This document shows positions 18,477-28,354 of a DNA stretch of 64,000 bases, in pieces (positions within the stretch are counted from its first letter, which is position 1; every line of letters starts with the position of its first letter). A model generated the notes under the pieces. The model was not told the DNA's origin and did no database searches. It was given only the letters and a program-made list of their open reading frames with translations. The DNA lies in assembly GCF_002939305.1 (NCBI RefSeq), contig NZ_MVDI01000001.1, positions 434,001 to 498,000 of the forward strand. The letters are read 5' to 3'. Source of the stretch: Chroococcidiopsis sp. TS-821 (lineage in GTDB: Bacteria > Cyanobacteriota > Cyanobacteriia > Cyanobacteriales > Chroococcidiopsidaceae). The translations under genes and the position numbers were made by a program.

Positions 18477-20723
18477 ATGAGTCAAAGTGAAGAGATCGTA
18501 GTTCAACCAATACTAACAACATATGATAAAGAATTTCTTCACCTTTCGGGAGCGATTCAACCGCACGGTCTACTTTTTGCGCTCAAAGAACCTCAGTTAG
18601 AAATTATTCAAGTTAGCAATAATACATTTGAATTACTTGGTTTTCATCCGCAAGCATTGCTCAATCGAAGCTTAAAAGATTTATTGTCTCCTACAGAATT
18701 GCATTTTATTGAAGGATGCTTAGTGAAAGATTTTGAAAGTGTTAATCCGATAAAGCTTTCACTCGCTATAAGTAATAACATTAAAAATTTTGATGGCATT
18801 CTGCATCGATGCGGTGAGATTCTCATTCTAGAACTAGAACCTAAGTTGACGCAAGAGGACAGAGATTTTATTAGGTTTTATCATTTAGTTAAGGGTGCGA
18901 TCGCCAAAATGCAAAAGGCACCAACGCTATTAGAAATGTGTCAAAGCATCACGCAAGAAGTACAAAAATTGACAGGCTTTGACCGCGTGATGATCTATCA
19001 GTTTGATGGCAAACAAGCTGGGAAAGTTGTTGCAGAACAAAAACGCGAAGATTTAACTTCTTACTTGGGTTTACACTATCCTGCTACGGATATTCCTGAC
19101 CAAGCAAAAAAATTGTATATGCTCAATCGCTTGCGGTTGATTCCTGATATCAACGCACAGCCAAAAGAATTAGTTCCTCTACAAAATCCAATTACAAACC
19201 AACCTCTCGACCTCAGTTACGCAGTTTTACGAAGTGTTTCCCCATGTCATTTAGAGTACCTCAGAAATATGGGCGTTACGGCTTCGATGTCGATTTCATT
19301 GAATAAAGATAAAAAATTATGGGGATTGATTGCTTGTCACCATTATTCTCCCAAGTATGTCTCGTATGAAGTTCGGACGGCGTGTGAGTTTTTAGGACAA
19401 GTGATGTCTTTAGAATTAGCAAATAAGGAAGAAAATGAAAATCTAGACTACAAAATTCGCTTAAAATCAATTCAAACAAAATTTATTGAAGCAATGCCCT
19501 TAACAGAAAACTTCATGGATGGTTTAGTTAAGGACAAAGCGAATTTACTCAAATTAGTGGATGCGCAAGGCGTTGCAATTTGTACGAATGGCGATCTATC
19601 CGTTGCAGGTAAAACGCCTAGTAAGAGCGATATTTATCATTTAATTGAATGGGTAGAAACAAAGATTGATAACGATATTTTTTACACCGATTGTTTGCCC
19701 AAGCACTATCCAATAGCGGAGAAGTTTAAAGAAGTTGCAAGTGGTTTGATTGTTTTATCCATTTCGCAGATGCAAAAAAATTATGTTTTGTGGTTTCGCC
19801 CTGAAGTCATTCAGACAGTCAACTGGGGTGGCGATCCGTACGGAAACTTTGAGTTATCGCCGCGTAAATCGTTTGAGCTTTGGCAAGAAACTGTGCGATC
19901 GCAGTCGTTACCCTGGAAACAATGCGAGATTGATGCTGTCCTAGAATTGCGGAGTGCGATCGTAGGAATTGTTTTGCGTAAAGCGGATGAACTCGCACGA
20001 ATTAATATGGAATTAGCCCGCAGTAATAGCGAACTTGATGCATTTGCTTACATTGCTTCGCACGATCTTAAAGAACCGCTGCGGGGAATTCATAACTACT
20101 CAAACTTTTTGATCGAAGATTACGCAGATGTTCTTGAAGCCGAAGGAGTTTCAAAACTACAAACTCTCGTGCGCTTAACGCAGCGAATGGAAGACTTGAT
20201 CAATTCCCTCCTTCATTTTTCGCGCTTAGGGCGCGTAGAATTAGCGCTACGCAAGACAGATTTGAATGAATTAGTTAACGGTGTTATTGATATTCTTAAT
20301 ATTAGCTTAAAAGAAACTGCGGTTGATATCCGTATTCCGCGACCTTTACCATCAGTTTACTGCGATCCAGTTCAGATGAGCGAAGTCTTTAGTAACTTAA
20401 TTAGCAATGCTATCAAATATAACAATAAACCTGATAAAATAGTAGAAATTGGCTTTTTAGACTCCCCACCAACTCAGCCAGAATCAATAACTTTGTATGT
20501 AAAAGATAACGGAATCGGGATTAAAGAAAAACATTTTGATGCAATTTTTCGGATCTTTAAACGCTTACATCCACTCAATAAATATGGAGGTGGTACCGGT
20601 GCAGGGTTAACAATCGCTAAAAAAATTGTAGAACGTCATCATGGCAAAATTTGGGTAGAATCAACCTACGGAGAAGGAAGTACTTTCTATTTCACCTTGC
20701 CAAGTGTGAGGGTGAGTCAATGA
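18477..20723 (+). CDS. cph1: Cph1-type phytochrome histidine kinase
   Basis: 748 residues. Order: PAS (~20-125), GAF (~140-305), PHY (~330-510), HisKA with phospho-acceptor His529 ([11 protein letters not shown]), HATPase (~600-745, with [11 protein letters not shown] and [11 protein letters not shown]). The GAF domain has Cys257 in SPCHLEYL, the position that binds phycocyanobilin in Cph1 (Cys259), and the PATDIP motif of the chromophore pocket. The N-terminal Cys of biliverdin-binding bacteriophytochromes is absent. The PHY tongue motifs WGGDP and PRKSF are present. It is therefore probably a red/far-red sensor. Its stop overlaps the start of the response regulator by 4 bp. Confidence 0.92.
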   Translation: MSQSEEIVVQPILTTYDKEFLHLSGAIQPHGLLFALKEPQLEIIQVSNNTFELLGFHPQALLNRSLKDLLSPTELHFIEGCLVKDFESVNPIKLSLAISNNIKNFDGILHRCGEILILELEPKLTQEDRDFIRFYHLVKGAIAKMQKAPTLLEMCQSITQEVQKLTGFDRVMIYQFDGKQAGKVVAEQKREDLTSYLGLHYPATDIPDQAKKLYMLNRLRLIPDINAQPKELVPLQNPITNQPLDLSYAVLRSVSPCHLEYLRNMGVTASMSISLNKDKKLWGLIACHHYSPKYVSYEVRTACEFLGQVMSLELANKEENENLDYKIRLKSIQTKFIEAMPLTENFMDGLVKDKANLLKLVDAQGVAICTNGDLSVAGKTPSKSDIYHLIEWVETKIDNDIFYTDCLPKHYPIAEKFKEVASGLIVLSISQMQKNYVLWFRPEVIQTVNWGGDPYGNFELSPRKSFELWQETVRSQSLPWKQCEIDAVLELRSAIVGIVLRKADELARINMELARSNSELDAFAYIASHDLKEPLRGIHNYSNFLIEDYADVLEAEGVSKLQTLVRLTQRMEDLINSLLHFSRLGRVELALRKTDLNELVNGVIDILNISLKETAVDIRIPRPLPSVYCDPVQMSEVFSNLISNAIKYNNKPDKIVEIGFLDSPPTQPESITLYVKDNGIGIKEKHFDAIFRIFKRLHPLNKYGGGTGAGLTIAKKIVERHHGKIWVESTYGEGSTFYFTLPSVRVSQ

Positions 20724-21172
20724 CAGGATCAACTCAACCATTACTCTTAATTGAAGATAGTGATGAAGATTTTGCGGCGTTTGAACGTATTCTCCGCAAA
20801 GCATCAATTACAAACACTATCTATCGATGTGTTGATGGGGATGAAGCTTTAGATTTTCTACGTCATAAAGGACAATATAGCGACTTAACAAAAGCACCGC
20901 GCCCAGCAATTATTCTTCTCGATCTGAATCTACCAGGAACTGATGGAAGAGAAGTTTTAGAACAAATTAAACAAGACGAAGAACTCAAGATGATTCCGGT
21001 TGTGGTTTTTACAACTTCTTCTAATCCGAAAGATATTGAAATCTGTTATCGCTATGGAGTTAATGGTTATATTATTAAACCAATTGATATCAAAAAATTG
21101 ATGCGAACTGTCCAAGTTTTAATCGATTACTGGTTTGAAGCAGTCATTCTTCCTAACTCAGTAAGAGGATAA
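20720..21172 (+). CDS. rcp1: single-domain response regulator, Rcp1-like
   Basis: 150 residues from the ATG at 20720, which overlaps the phytochrome stop (ATGA). It is one receiver domain: acidic pair in [10 protein letters not shown], phospho-acceptor Asp in [10 protein letters not shown], Thr in VVVFTTS, Lys in YIIKPID. No output domain. The [24 protein letters not shown] insert before the phospho site is typical of Rcp1, the partner of Cph1. The overlap and family make it the cognate target of the phytochrome kinase. Confidence 0.9.
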   Translation: MTGSTQPLLLIEDSDEDFAAFERILRKASITNTIYRCVDGDEALDFLRHKGQYSDLTKAPRPAIILLDLNLPGTDGREVLEQIKQDEELKMIPVVVFTTSSNPKDIEICYRYGVNGYIIKPIDIKKLMRTVQVLIDYWFEAVILPNSVRG

Positions 21173-21174
21173 TT

Positions 21175-22770
21175 ATGGTACAAAAACGGACAATTGTAAT
21201 TATTGACGATTGTCAAGAAGATCGAGATACTTATCGCCGCTATTTACTCAAAGATGAGACGTATAAATACGAAATTTTTGGCGAAGAATATGGCGAAAAC
21301 GGCTTAGAATTGTGCAACTTAGTTCAGCCCGATGTCATTTTATTAGATTTCTTGCTACCCGATATCAATGGGTTGGAGTTTTTAAGTCATTTGCAGTTGC
21401 AAACGGGTAAGACCAACTTACCTGTAATTATGCTAACCGGTCAAGGGAATGAAGCGGTCGCCGTCCAAGCTATGAAAAGCGGTGCATTAGACTACTTAGT
21501 TAAGGGAGAAACAACCGCAGAAAGCTTGCGGATTGCCATTCATAACGCGATTAAACGCACGCACCTGCAAAACTTACTTGCGCAAAGCGAACAGCGATTT
21601 CAAACTTCGGTGGAAACGATGCTCGACTGCTTTGGAATTTGCAAGAGTATCCGCAATGATACTGGTGAAATTGTAGATTTTACGATTGAATATGTCAATG
21701 CCGCCGCTTGCGCGTTCAGCAAGATGAACGCCGCCGAACAAATTGGCACCTCACTTTTAAAGCTACCGCTATTTTCTCAAGCAGGGTTGTTTGACGAAAT
21801 TTGCCAAGTGGTGAAAACAGGCAAACCCTTAGCAAAAGAAGTTCTTTTGTATACAGATGAAGAGCGACCGCAGATTCGCAAAGCCTTGGATATCCGCGTG
21901 ACACAACTCGGTGATGGTTTTGCGATCGCCTGGCGCGATATTACAGACCGCAAGTGCTTAGAAGAAGAACGCGCGCAATTACTCTTGCAAGAACAACTCG
22001 CCCGTAGTGCAGCAGAAGCCGCCAACCACTCCAAAGATGTTTTTCTAGCCATGGTTTCGCACGAGTTGCGTAACCCCCTAACAGCGATCTTGATGTACGC
22101 ACAGCTACTGCAAGCACACAAGTTAACAGAAGAGCAAATTTCCCGCGCTTACGAAACAATTGAACGCAACGTCAGGTTACAAAAGCAACTGATCGACGAT
22201 TTACTCGATGTATCGTGCATTGTTTCTGGTAAGCTGCACTTAAATATGCAATGCGTAGACTTGGTCGTTATACTGCAATCTGCAATCGATACTGTACATC
22301 CACTAGCGGAAGCGAAAGCAATTCAAGTTGAATTGACAATCGTACCACATCAAAACCAATACGATGCCGTAACTCCATCGGTACTCTTCTACGGTGATGC
22401 AACTCGCTTGCAGCAAGTGTTCTGGAACTTACTATCAAATGCTGTTAAGTTTACACCACATCAAGGACGCGTTCAAGTCAAATTAGAGTGTAGCGATCGC
22501 GCCATTCAAATTACCGTCAGCGATACTGGGCAAGGAATTAGCCCTGATTTTCTACCGCACGTCTTTGAGCGATTTCGGCAAGCCGACTCAACACGACACG
22601 GTGGATTAGGGTTAGGACTGGCGATTGTCGATCACATTGTGCAACTTCATGGTGGCTCCGTCAAGGTCGAAAGTCCTGGCGTTAACCAAGGCTCAACCTT
22701 TACAATCGAATTTCCAAAAACAAACATCCTTCAAACTCAAACCACATCAAATTGTCTGTCCATAATTTAA
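21175..22770 (+). CDS. hybrid response regulator/histidine kinase (REC-PAS-HisKA-HATPase)
   Basis: 531 residues. The N-terminal receiver (~1-125) has the phospho-acceptor in VILLDFLLPD. A PAS-type region (~135-255, with the QIGTSLLKLPLFSQAG loop) follows, then HisKA with H in AMVSHELRNPLTAIL and an HATPase domain with NLLSNAVKFTP and GLGLGLAIV. It starts 2 bp after the rcp1 stop, so it is the third gene of the phytochrome operon. A plausible phosphorelay is phytochrome to Rcp1 and/or the receiver of this kinase, but the direction is inferred. Confidence 0.88.
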   Translation: MVQKRTIVIIDDCQEDRDTYRRYLLKDETYKYEIFGEEYGENGLELCNLVQPDVILLDFLLPDINGLEFLSHLQLQTGKTNLPVIMLTGQGNEAVAVQAMKSGALDYLVKGETTAESLRIAIHNAIKRTHLQNLLAQSEQRFQTSVETMLDCFGICKSIRNDTGEIVDFTIEYVNAAACAFSKMNAAEQIGTSLLKLPLFSQAGLFDEICQVVKTGKPLAKEVLLYTDEERPQIRKALDIRVTQLGDGFAIAWRDITDRKCLEEERAQLLLQEQLARSAAEAANHSKDVFLAMVSHELRNPLTAILMYAQLLQAHKLTEEQISRAYETIERNVRLQKQLIDDLLDVSCIVSGKLHLNMQCVDLVVILQSAIDTVHPLAEAKAIQVELTIVPHQNQYDAVTPSVLFYGDATRLQQVFWNLLSNAVKFTPHQGRVQVKLECSDRAIQITVSDTGQGISPDFLPHVFERFRQADSTRHGGLGLGLAIVDHIVQLHGGSVKVESPGVNQGSTFTIEFPKTNILQTQTTSNCLSII

Positions 22771-22889
22771 GCATTGTTTTATATCAAACTCGCTTGATTA
22801 GAGTCCACAAAAATGCTCAGTAAAGGTGAAGGGTGACTAGTCACTAGCAACTAACTACTTGGTTATTTAGCCGGAGAGATATTACTAAC

Positions 22890-24308
22890 TTAATGAGAAA
22901 TACCAACAATTTCTCCTCTGCTCCCCTGCTCCTCTGCCCCTCCGCTCCTCTGCACCCGCACTTGCTTCACAACCATGCGCAAATTTCCTGAAGGCGCAAC
23001 CGTAGGTCCTCGACGAGTCGGTTTAATTGGTGTTTTCGTTGCAAGTTGCAAGTCGTATTGCGTTAGAATTGTTGCCAAAACTAATTTCATCTCAAACTGG
23101 GCAAACGCTAGTCCAATACAACGACGATTCCCACCACCAAACGGTAAGTATTCATAAGGCGAAAACTGTCTTTCTATAAAACGTTCGGGTTTGAAACGCT
23201 TCGGTTCGGGATAGAGATCTTCGCGGTGATGCACGAGATAAACTGAGGGAAGCAACAGCGTACCAGGTTCAAAGTGGTAGCCCATAATCTCGATTGGCGA
23301 TCGCACAACGCGCGGAAACGTATTAATCGCTATTGGGTAAATGCGCAAAGTTTCGCAACAAACCGCATTTAAATACTGTAGCCGCACAACTACACTAGGA
23401 TCGGCGTTGGGTGGAAGCGTGTCGAGTTCTTGCAATAACTTCTCGCGGACTTCAGGTAACTTATCAATCCAGTACAATGCCCACGATAACGCCGAAGCTG
23501 TCGTTTCATGTCCGGCAAAAAGTAACGTTACAAGTTCGTCACGCAATTCTCGATCGGTCATTGGTTGACCATTTTCGTCGCGTGCTTGTAAGAGTAAACT
23601 AAGAATGTCATCGCCTTGCACGTCCGCTGCTCGACGGGCGGCAATTTCAGCGTAGATTAATTGGTCGATTTGCGATCGCAAGTTCAAAAAACGCCCCCAG
23701 GGACTCCATACTCCCCAATCTTTTTGTAGCGACGGGAAAAACAGCAGCATCGAACTCATCGGAGAACCTACCGCGTCTAATAGCCGTGTCAAAAGCTTTC
23801 TCAGTTCCTCAAAGCGATCGCCTTGATCTAAGCCAAACACCGCACTCAAAATCACGCGCAAGGAAATTTCTTGCATCGACGCACGCACGTTGAAAGGTTT
23901 ACCCACTTCCCAGCGGCTAATGACTTGTTGCGTTATCTCGCGAATAATCTCGCCATACGCTTTTAAGCGATCGCCGTGAAAAGGTGGCATTAATAACTTG
24001 CGCTGGCGTTGATGCGCCACTCCATCGAGTAAAATTAACGAGCGATCGCCAAGCAGTGGTAATAAAACGCGGTTTGCACCACTACTATCAAATGTTCCCG
24101 CAGGCGCGCTAAAAATTTGCTGGAGTGCTTCAGGGTTGCTGATGTAAACAACGAGCGGTGAGACGTTCTTGGCAACTACATAAATATCGCCGTACTGCTG
24201 ATAGCGTTTTTCAACTATTGCTAGCGGATTGAAAATCCACCGCAGCATATTGATTCTACGCTGTATGAAGGAGGGACTTGGACCGTCGGGAAGTTTTTGG
24301 TTATCCAT
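22890..24308 (-). CDS. cytochrome P450 (CYP110-like)
   Basis: 472 residues from the ATG at 24308; the frame extends 24 codons upstream, but MDNQKLPDGPSP is the family-like start. Key motifs: I-helix AGHETTASA, ExxR as ETLR, and the heme-binding loop FGGGNRRCIG with the proximal Cys. The FEMKLVLATI helix after the loop fits CYP110, a cyanobacterial family thought to oxidise fatty acids or terpenes/alkanes. The last ~20 residues (RSGGAEEQGSRGEIVG) are encoded by the low-complexity CTCCTCTGC repeat, so the stop seems to have moved into intergenic repeat DNA. Confidence 0.92.
   Translation of the reverse strand: MDNQKLPDGPSPSFIQRRINMLRWIFNPLAIVEKRYQQYGDIYVVAKNVSPLVVYISNPEALQQIFSAPAGTFDSSGANRVLLPLLGDRSLILLDGVAHQRQRKLLMPPFHGDRLKAYGEIIREITQQVISRWEVGKPFNVRASMQEISLRVILSAVFGLDQGDRFEELRKLLTRLLDAVGSPMSSMLLFFPSLQKDWGVWSPWGRFLNLRSQIDQLIYAEIAARRAADVQGDDILSLLLQARDENGQPMTDRELRDELVTLLFAGHETTASALSWALYWIDKLPEVREKLLQELDTLPPNADPSVVVRLQYLNAVCCETLRIYPIAINTFPRVVRSPIEIMGYHFEPGTLLLPSVYLVHHREDLYPEPKRFKPERFIERQFSPYEYLPFGGGNRRCIGLAFAQFEMKLVLATILTQYDLQLATKTPIKPTRRGPTVAPSGNLRMVVKQVRVQRSGGAEEQGSRGEIVGISH
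22911..22955 (-). repeat. low-complexity CTCCTCTGC repeat read as the P450 C-terminus
   Basis: Imperfect units of CTCCTCTGC/CCCCTGC, like the intergenic block at 14097-14157. Here the repeat lies inside the reading frame and encodes the C-terminal tail of the P450. Confidence 0.5.
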
Positions 24309-24369
24309 AACATGGAGTAGAAGAAGCTGAGGAAGTAGAGGTGCAGAGGAGAAATAGTGTTTGTTTACA

Positions 24370-24717
24370 TCACTCACCACTCACTCTACCGTTGAGTTCG
24401 CGAATTTCGGCGTTGAGTTCGCGTTGGCGTTGAATTAAGGCTTCAAATTCAGCTCGTGTTGCTAAGTTTTCGCGGTTAGGTAACAGTTGATTTACACGGT
24501 CTAGGCAAGCGTTTAATCCTGCTGCAAATTCGTAGCGCGTCACTGGGCGATCGCCGCGAAACGTTCCGTCAGGATACCCTGCAAGGCAACCTGGTTGCTC
24601 GTTGTTTGGGACTGGTGGGGTACTTGGCGTTTGCGCTACAGCGGATGTATATAAACTTGCCGCCATCAGGGGAGTTGCGATCGCGCCTTTTATTAGGGTT
24701 TTTAAGAGCTTGGACAT
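24370..24717 (-). CDS. short secreted SLH-domain protein
   Basis: 115 residues. Signal peptide (IKGAIATPLMAASLYTSAVA), then one S-layer homology motif (CLAGYPDGTFRGDRPVTRYEFAAG), then a short coiled coil ending LNAEIRELNGRVSGE. That is exactly the N-terminal layout of the large cyanobacterial SLH/OprB-type porins, but the beta-barrel is missing. Either this is a short cell-wall anchor protein of its own or the N-terminal remnant of a porin. It lies upstream of the P450 on the same strand, 61 bp away. Confidence 0.7.
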   Translation of the reverse strand: MSKLLKTLIKGAIATPLMAASLYTSAVAQTPSTPPVPNNEQPGCLAGYPDGTFRGDRPVTRYEFAAGLNACLDRVNQLLPNRENLATRAEFEALIQRQRELNAEIRELNGRVSGE

Positions 24718-25000
24718 TGTTTTAATCTTTTAAGTCGTGCTGGATAGTGGCTTTGACCTTTTTACCTCTTACTTATATTTTGCAACGTCCTTTACTACCA
24801 CTATTCTTCTCAACGTTGAGATACTTTAGAATGTTTCCGCTGTGATTAGGAGGGATTACCCATTTAAGTTGAAGAAAATTTCTGCTATCATTTTTTTATA
24901 ATGGAAATCTAAGCAGCTTTAAAATTTTTGCTTATATTCCCATTATACTAAAAACAGTATATGGTGAAACGGCAAGTTTTGCAAGTACTCTTCCCTCTTT

Positions 25001-26203
25001 TCATCGCAAACCTTTTGCTTGCCCATAACTAACGGGTGAAACGACCAAGTCATTTTCTTGAAAACGACGGAAGCGAAAGAGATTTAACTTATCAATCGAG
25101 GTGCGATCGCCGAGAATAAATTGACTCATCACTTCTCCAATAATTGGACTAAGTTTGTAGCCGTGACCGCTAAATCCAACGGCACAGTATAAGCCTGGAA
25201 TATGCTCAAGACGGTCGATAATTGGTTGATAATCGGGCGTAACGCCCCAGATACCCGAATACTTTTCAACAACCTTGCCTTTTTCGAGAATAGGATAGCG
25301 TTGAATCAGTTTTAGATGTAATTCTTCAGTAATTTGCGGATAAATTTGCCCGTGAAAATCATCAGCGTCTGGTAACATAAACTGTGGATGATATTTAGGG
25401 TCAGAATTGCCAATTCGCGTGTAAGGTTGCTGTGGATCTGAGCGCGAATAGCAGAGATTCACTAAATCAGACACCACAGGATGATTTTGCGAAAATTCGA
25501 CTGGTCTTTCGACAACAACAACGTGTTCCACAACCGGATTGACAGGAAATTCTAAGCCCAAGTTTTGCGTAAATTTTCGTGCCCAAGGACCGACACAATC
25601 TACAACAGTGCGCGTAGCGATCGCACCTTTCGTAGTGACAACACCATGTATCTTTCCAGCTGCATCTAACTCGATATCTTTAACAGGTGTTTGCGTCAGC
25701 ACTTCTACCCCCAAATCTGCGGCGCGTTGGGCAAACGCTAGCGTTGTTTGTGGTGGGCTACCATAACCTGAGTGTGGTTCATACGCTACAGCCGCGACAT
25801 CATCGAGATTAAGGTGAGGAACTCGTGCTTGCACTTGCGGTAAGTCAATCAGATCGACCTTGATATTCATTGATTGATGCATTTGCACGACAGATTTGAG
25901 CGTGGCGACGTCAGATTCTCCGACTAACACGAAGTAACCGCAAGGATGAAAGCCACTGTCGTAACCGCCATAAAGTTCTTTAAAATTGTGAAATCGCTGT
26001 TGAGACAGATAGGCTAATTCTGCTAACGCAGGATGCGTGTAGTGCGTGCGGATAATCCCGATACCTTTACCCGATGCACCGTTTGCGAGTTCTTTTTGTT
26101 CTAGTAGAACTATCTTACCCGCGTGATTTTGTGCTAAGTGTAACGCAATTGATGCGCCAATACACCCCCCACCAACTACAACAATATCTGCTGTCTCAAC
26201 CAT
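25001..26203 (-). CDS. FAD-dependent amine/amino-acid oxidoreductase (DAO family, SoxB/MgdA-like)
   Basis: 400 residues. N-terminal FAD-binding Rossmann motif VVVGGGCIGASIALHLA and the adjacent LLEQKELANGASGKG are typical of the D-amino-acid oxidase fold that includes sarcosine oxidase beta and dimethylglycine dehydrogenase. The C-terminal GFSGHGYKLSPIIGEV closes the FAD site. It probably oxidises a secondary or N-methylated amine. It is divergent from the GntR regulator, with a near-palindromic site (26274-26287) between them, and so is likely under its control. The exact substrate is unknown. Confidence 0.85.
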   Translation of the reverse strand: MVETADIVVVGGGCIGASIALHLAQNHAGKIVLLEQKELANGASGKGIGIIRTHYTHPALAELAYLSQQRFHNFKELYGGYDSGFHPCGYFVLVGESDVATLKSVVQMHQSMNIKVDLIDLPQVQARVPHLNLDDVAAVAYEPHSGYGSPPQTTLAFAQRAADLGVEVLTQTPVKDIELDAAGKIHGVVTTKGAIATRTVVDCVGPWARKFTQNLGLEFPVNPVVEHVVVVERPVEFSQNHPVVSDLVNLCYSRSDPQQPYTRIGNSDPKYHPQFMLPDADDFHGQIYPQITEELHLKLIQRYPILEKGKVVEKYSGIWGVTPDYQPIIDRLEHIPGLYCAVGFSGHGYKLSPIIGEVMSQFILGDRTSIDKLNLFRFRRFQENDLVVSPVSYGQAKGLR

Positions 26204-26273
26204 TCAGAATTCTCCTAATGAACGTCTAGAGGTAATTGGTGATGAATGTTACCCGACCTAGAGGTAAAAAAAA

Positions 26274-26287
26274 CTTATTATAACAAG
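26274..26287 (+). promoter_or_regulatory. candidate GntR operator, site A
   Basis: CTTATTATAACAAG, one mismatch from the perfect palindrome CTTGTTATAACAAG. It lies between the divergent FAD oxidoreductase (71 bp from its start) and GntR (76 bp from its start) genes, the usual place for an autoregulated operator. Confidence 0.6.
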
Positions 26288-26362
26288 TATGTTTAAATTT
26301 ATCTAGAGCCATAGCAAAAGCGATACGTGACACAATAAAAGAAAGGCTCTCGGATATTTTCG

Positions 26363-27145
26363 ATGACATCGATAGTAGCAGTTAATTCCAACCTTCCCTT
26401 ACATTTAGCAATTTCAGAAAAGCTGCGCGAGCAAATTTTGAGCGATGAATACTCACCAGGAGAGCAACTACCAAGCGAACATCAGTTAATGTTGCAATTT
26501 AACGTGAGTCGAATTACTGTGCGCCGCGCGATCGCTAATTTAGTTAATCAAGGGTTAGTGATTTCGCATCGCGGTAAGGGAGTTTTTGTGAAAGACCGCA
26601 AGAAGGTGACGCGATCGCTATCAAATCCGCTGATCTTCTTTGATGAAGACATGGCGCGTCAAGGTTCTACCGCTAGCATTCGCAGCCTCAGTTTTGATAT
26701 CGTTGCGCCTTCACCCAAGGTATGCAAGCAGTTACAGCTAGAGGAGGGTACACCACAAGTTTACTGCCAGAAAAAGATCATTCTCGCGGATCGAAATCCT
26801 GTGGCTGTAGACATTACTTATATTCCGTTTGATTTGGGTAAAACATTTGCTACCGAACTACAATCGAGCTTAATTTACCCGACACTCGATAGTAATGGTG
26901 TATCGATTGAACGCGTGGAAACGATCGTAGAATGCACGCATGCGACGCATGAAGTTAGCGAATTTTTAGACATCCCCCTGGGTGCGCCGTTGCTTGTGAA
27001 TCGTTACGTGGCTTATACAACAGGAGATAAACCCGTAATTTGTGGTGAGACGCTTTCGCGCGCTGATACTTTATGCTATTCGGTAACGTTAACTAAGCAG
27101 AATACTACTGTTCAGGCTGGGAAGGAAACCCCAGAAAATCGGTAA
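26363..27145 (+). CDS. GntR family transcriptional regulator, HutC/UTRA type
   Basis: 260 residues. N-terminal winged helix (~15-80: LREQILSDEYSPGEQLPSE, then the HTH QFNVSRITVRRAIANLV). C-terminal UTRA effector domain from ~100 on (YCQKKIILADRNPVAVDITYIP). UTRA domains of this type bind small molecules such as amino acids and amines. The gene is flanked by the palindrome-like sites at 26274 and 27173. The same palindrome occurs before the acyl-CoA-dehydrogenase-like, amt and glutamine-synthetase genes, so this protein is the best candidate to bind it. Confidence 0.88.
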   Translation: MTSIVAVNSNLPLHLAISEKLREQILSDEYSPGEQLPSEHQLMLQFNVSRITVRRAIANLVNQGLVISHRGKGVFVKDRKKVTRSLSNPLIFFDEDMARQGSTASIRSLSFDIVAPSPKVCKQLQLEEGTPQVYCQKKIILADRNPVAVDITYIPFDLGKTFATELQSSLIYPTLDSNGVSIERVETIVECTHATHEVSEFLDIPLGAPLLVNRYVAYTTGDKPVICGETLSRADTLCYSVTLTKQNTTVQAGKETPENR

Positions 27146-27172
27146 TTTTAGACACAGTTTTCGGCATTTATT

Positions 27173-27186
27173 CTTGTTATAACAAG
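27173..27186 (+). promoter_or_regulatory. candidate GntR operator, site B (perfect palindrome)
   Basis: CTTGTTATAACAAG, a perfect 14-bp palindrome, 170 bp upstream of the glxB start and just after the GntR gene. An identical copy lies before the glutamine-synthetase gene at 62083-62096. Confidence 0.65.
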
Positions 27187-27355
27187 ATAAAATGTACCAG
27201 GCTATCGCAATCGTAATTTGAGGTGTTTTTTTTGAAATAAACCACAAAGCACGCAAAGTACGCGAAGGAAAGATAGTTAGAGAGATTTTTATAAATTATT
27301 TGAGGTTGCTATATATCAAGTGATGATTAGCTTTAGGCTGCGGGAGGGATAGATT

Positions 27356-28291
27356 GTGTGTGGTATAGCGGGAATTATTTATCGACAACCTGAACTATAC
27401 AAGAACTTAGGTAACGATTTACTAAGATTAATTCAACCACTAGAAACACGAGGACCGGATTCGTGTGGAATAGGAGTTTATGGATCGGCAACACAGCAAC
27501 TAAAAATTTTGTTATTTGCTGCGGCAGATGTCTCTTGGGAAGAAGTAAAACAATGGTGGGAAAATCAAACTAAAGTTATTAAATGTGATGCGATCGCAAA
27601 CGGTAGGCGACTCATTTTAGATACTACAGATCAGCCTTTAGATTTAACACAAATTAAGCAACGCTTAGCAACGGCTTTTCCTCAAGTACATTTGATGAGT
27701 ACAGGGCAGCTATTAGAAATATATAAAGAAGTAGGCACAGCAGAAAATTTATTTCAGAAGTATCAATTAAACAACTTTACCGGAAGTCATGGAATCGGAC
27801 ACACGCGCATGGCAACCGAATCAATCGTCGATACGTATCACTCGCATCCCTTCACCGCAGCGCCCGATTTGTGCATTGTGCATAACGGACAGATTTCTAA
27901 TTACTACAAACTGCGATTTACCTTAGAAAAAAAAGGCATCGTTTTTGAAACCGACAACGATTCCGAAGCGATCGCCCACTACATCCGCTACCAACTCCTG
28001 CAAGGCTTCTCTTTAGAACAAGCCCTGCAAAATCTCCTCAACGATATCGATGGTACATACACCTTTCTCGTCGCCACCACTGATAAAATTGCACTCGTCC
28101 GCGACAAATTCGCTGCTAAACCAGCAGTCATCTACGAAACCCCAGAAATAGTTGCGATCGCCTCCGAATACCGCTGCTTTCTCAACCTCCCCCACTACAA
28201 CCCCAACGCCAAAATCTCCGAACCCGACGCCGGAGAAATCAAAATTTGGTTAACCACCAATCAACCAACGCCACACCTAGAACTCGTATAA
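27356..28291 (+). CDS. glxB: class II glutamine amidotransferase, GlxB/MgsA-like
   Basis: 311 residues starting at GTG. The second residue is Cys in MCGIAG, the N-terminal nucleophile of class II amidotransferases once Met is removed. GHTRMATES, VHNGQISNYYKL and NDSEAIAHYI complete the glutaminase site. In glutamate synthase this is the first domain; here it is a separate subunit followed by glxC and glxD. In N-methylglutamate synthase the matching subunit is MgsA. A GGGAGG ribosome binding site lies 8-13 bp upstream. Confidence 0.85.
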   Translation: MCGIAGIIYRQPELYKNLGNDLLRLIQPLETRGPDSCGIGVYGSATQQLKILLFAAADVSWEEVKQWWENQTKVIKCDAIANGRRLILDTTDQPLDLTQIKQRLATAFPQVHLMSTGQLLEIYKEVGTAENLFQKYQLNNFTGSHGIGHTRMATESIVDTYHSHPFTAAPDLCIVHNGQISNYYKLRFTLEKKGIVFETDNDSEAIAHYIRYQLLQGFSLEQALQNLLNDIDGTYTFLVATTDKIALVRDKFAAKPAVIYETPEIVAIASEYRCFLNLPHYNPNAKISEPDAGEIKIWLTTNQPTPHLELV

Positions 28292-28354
28292 AACCTTATT
28301 AAAAATTTTTCCTTTGCGTCCTTTGCGCCTTTGTGGTTCGTCCCCTAACCCCAT

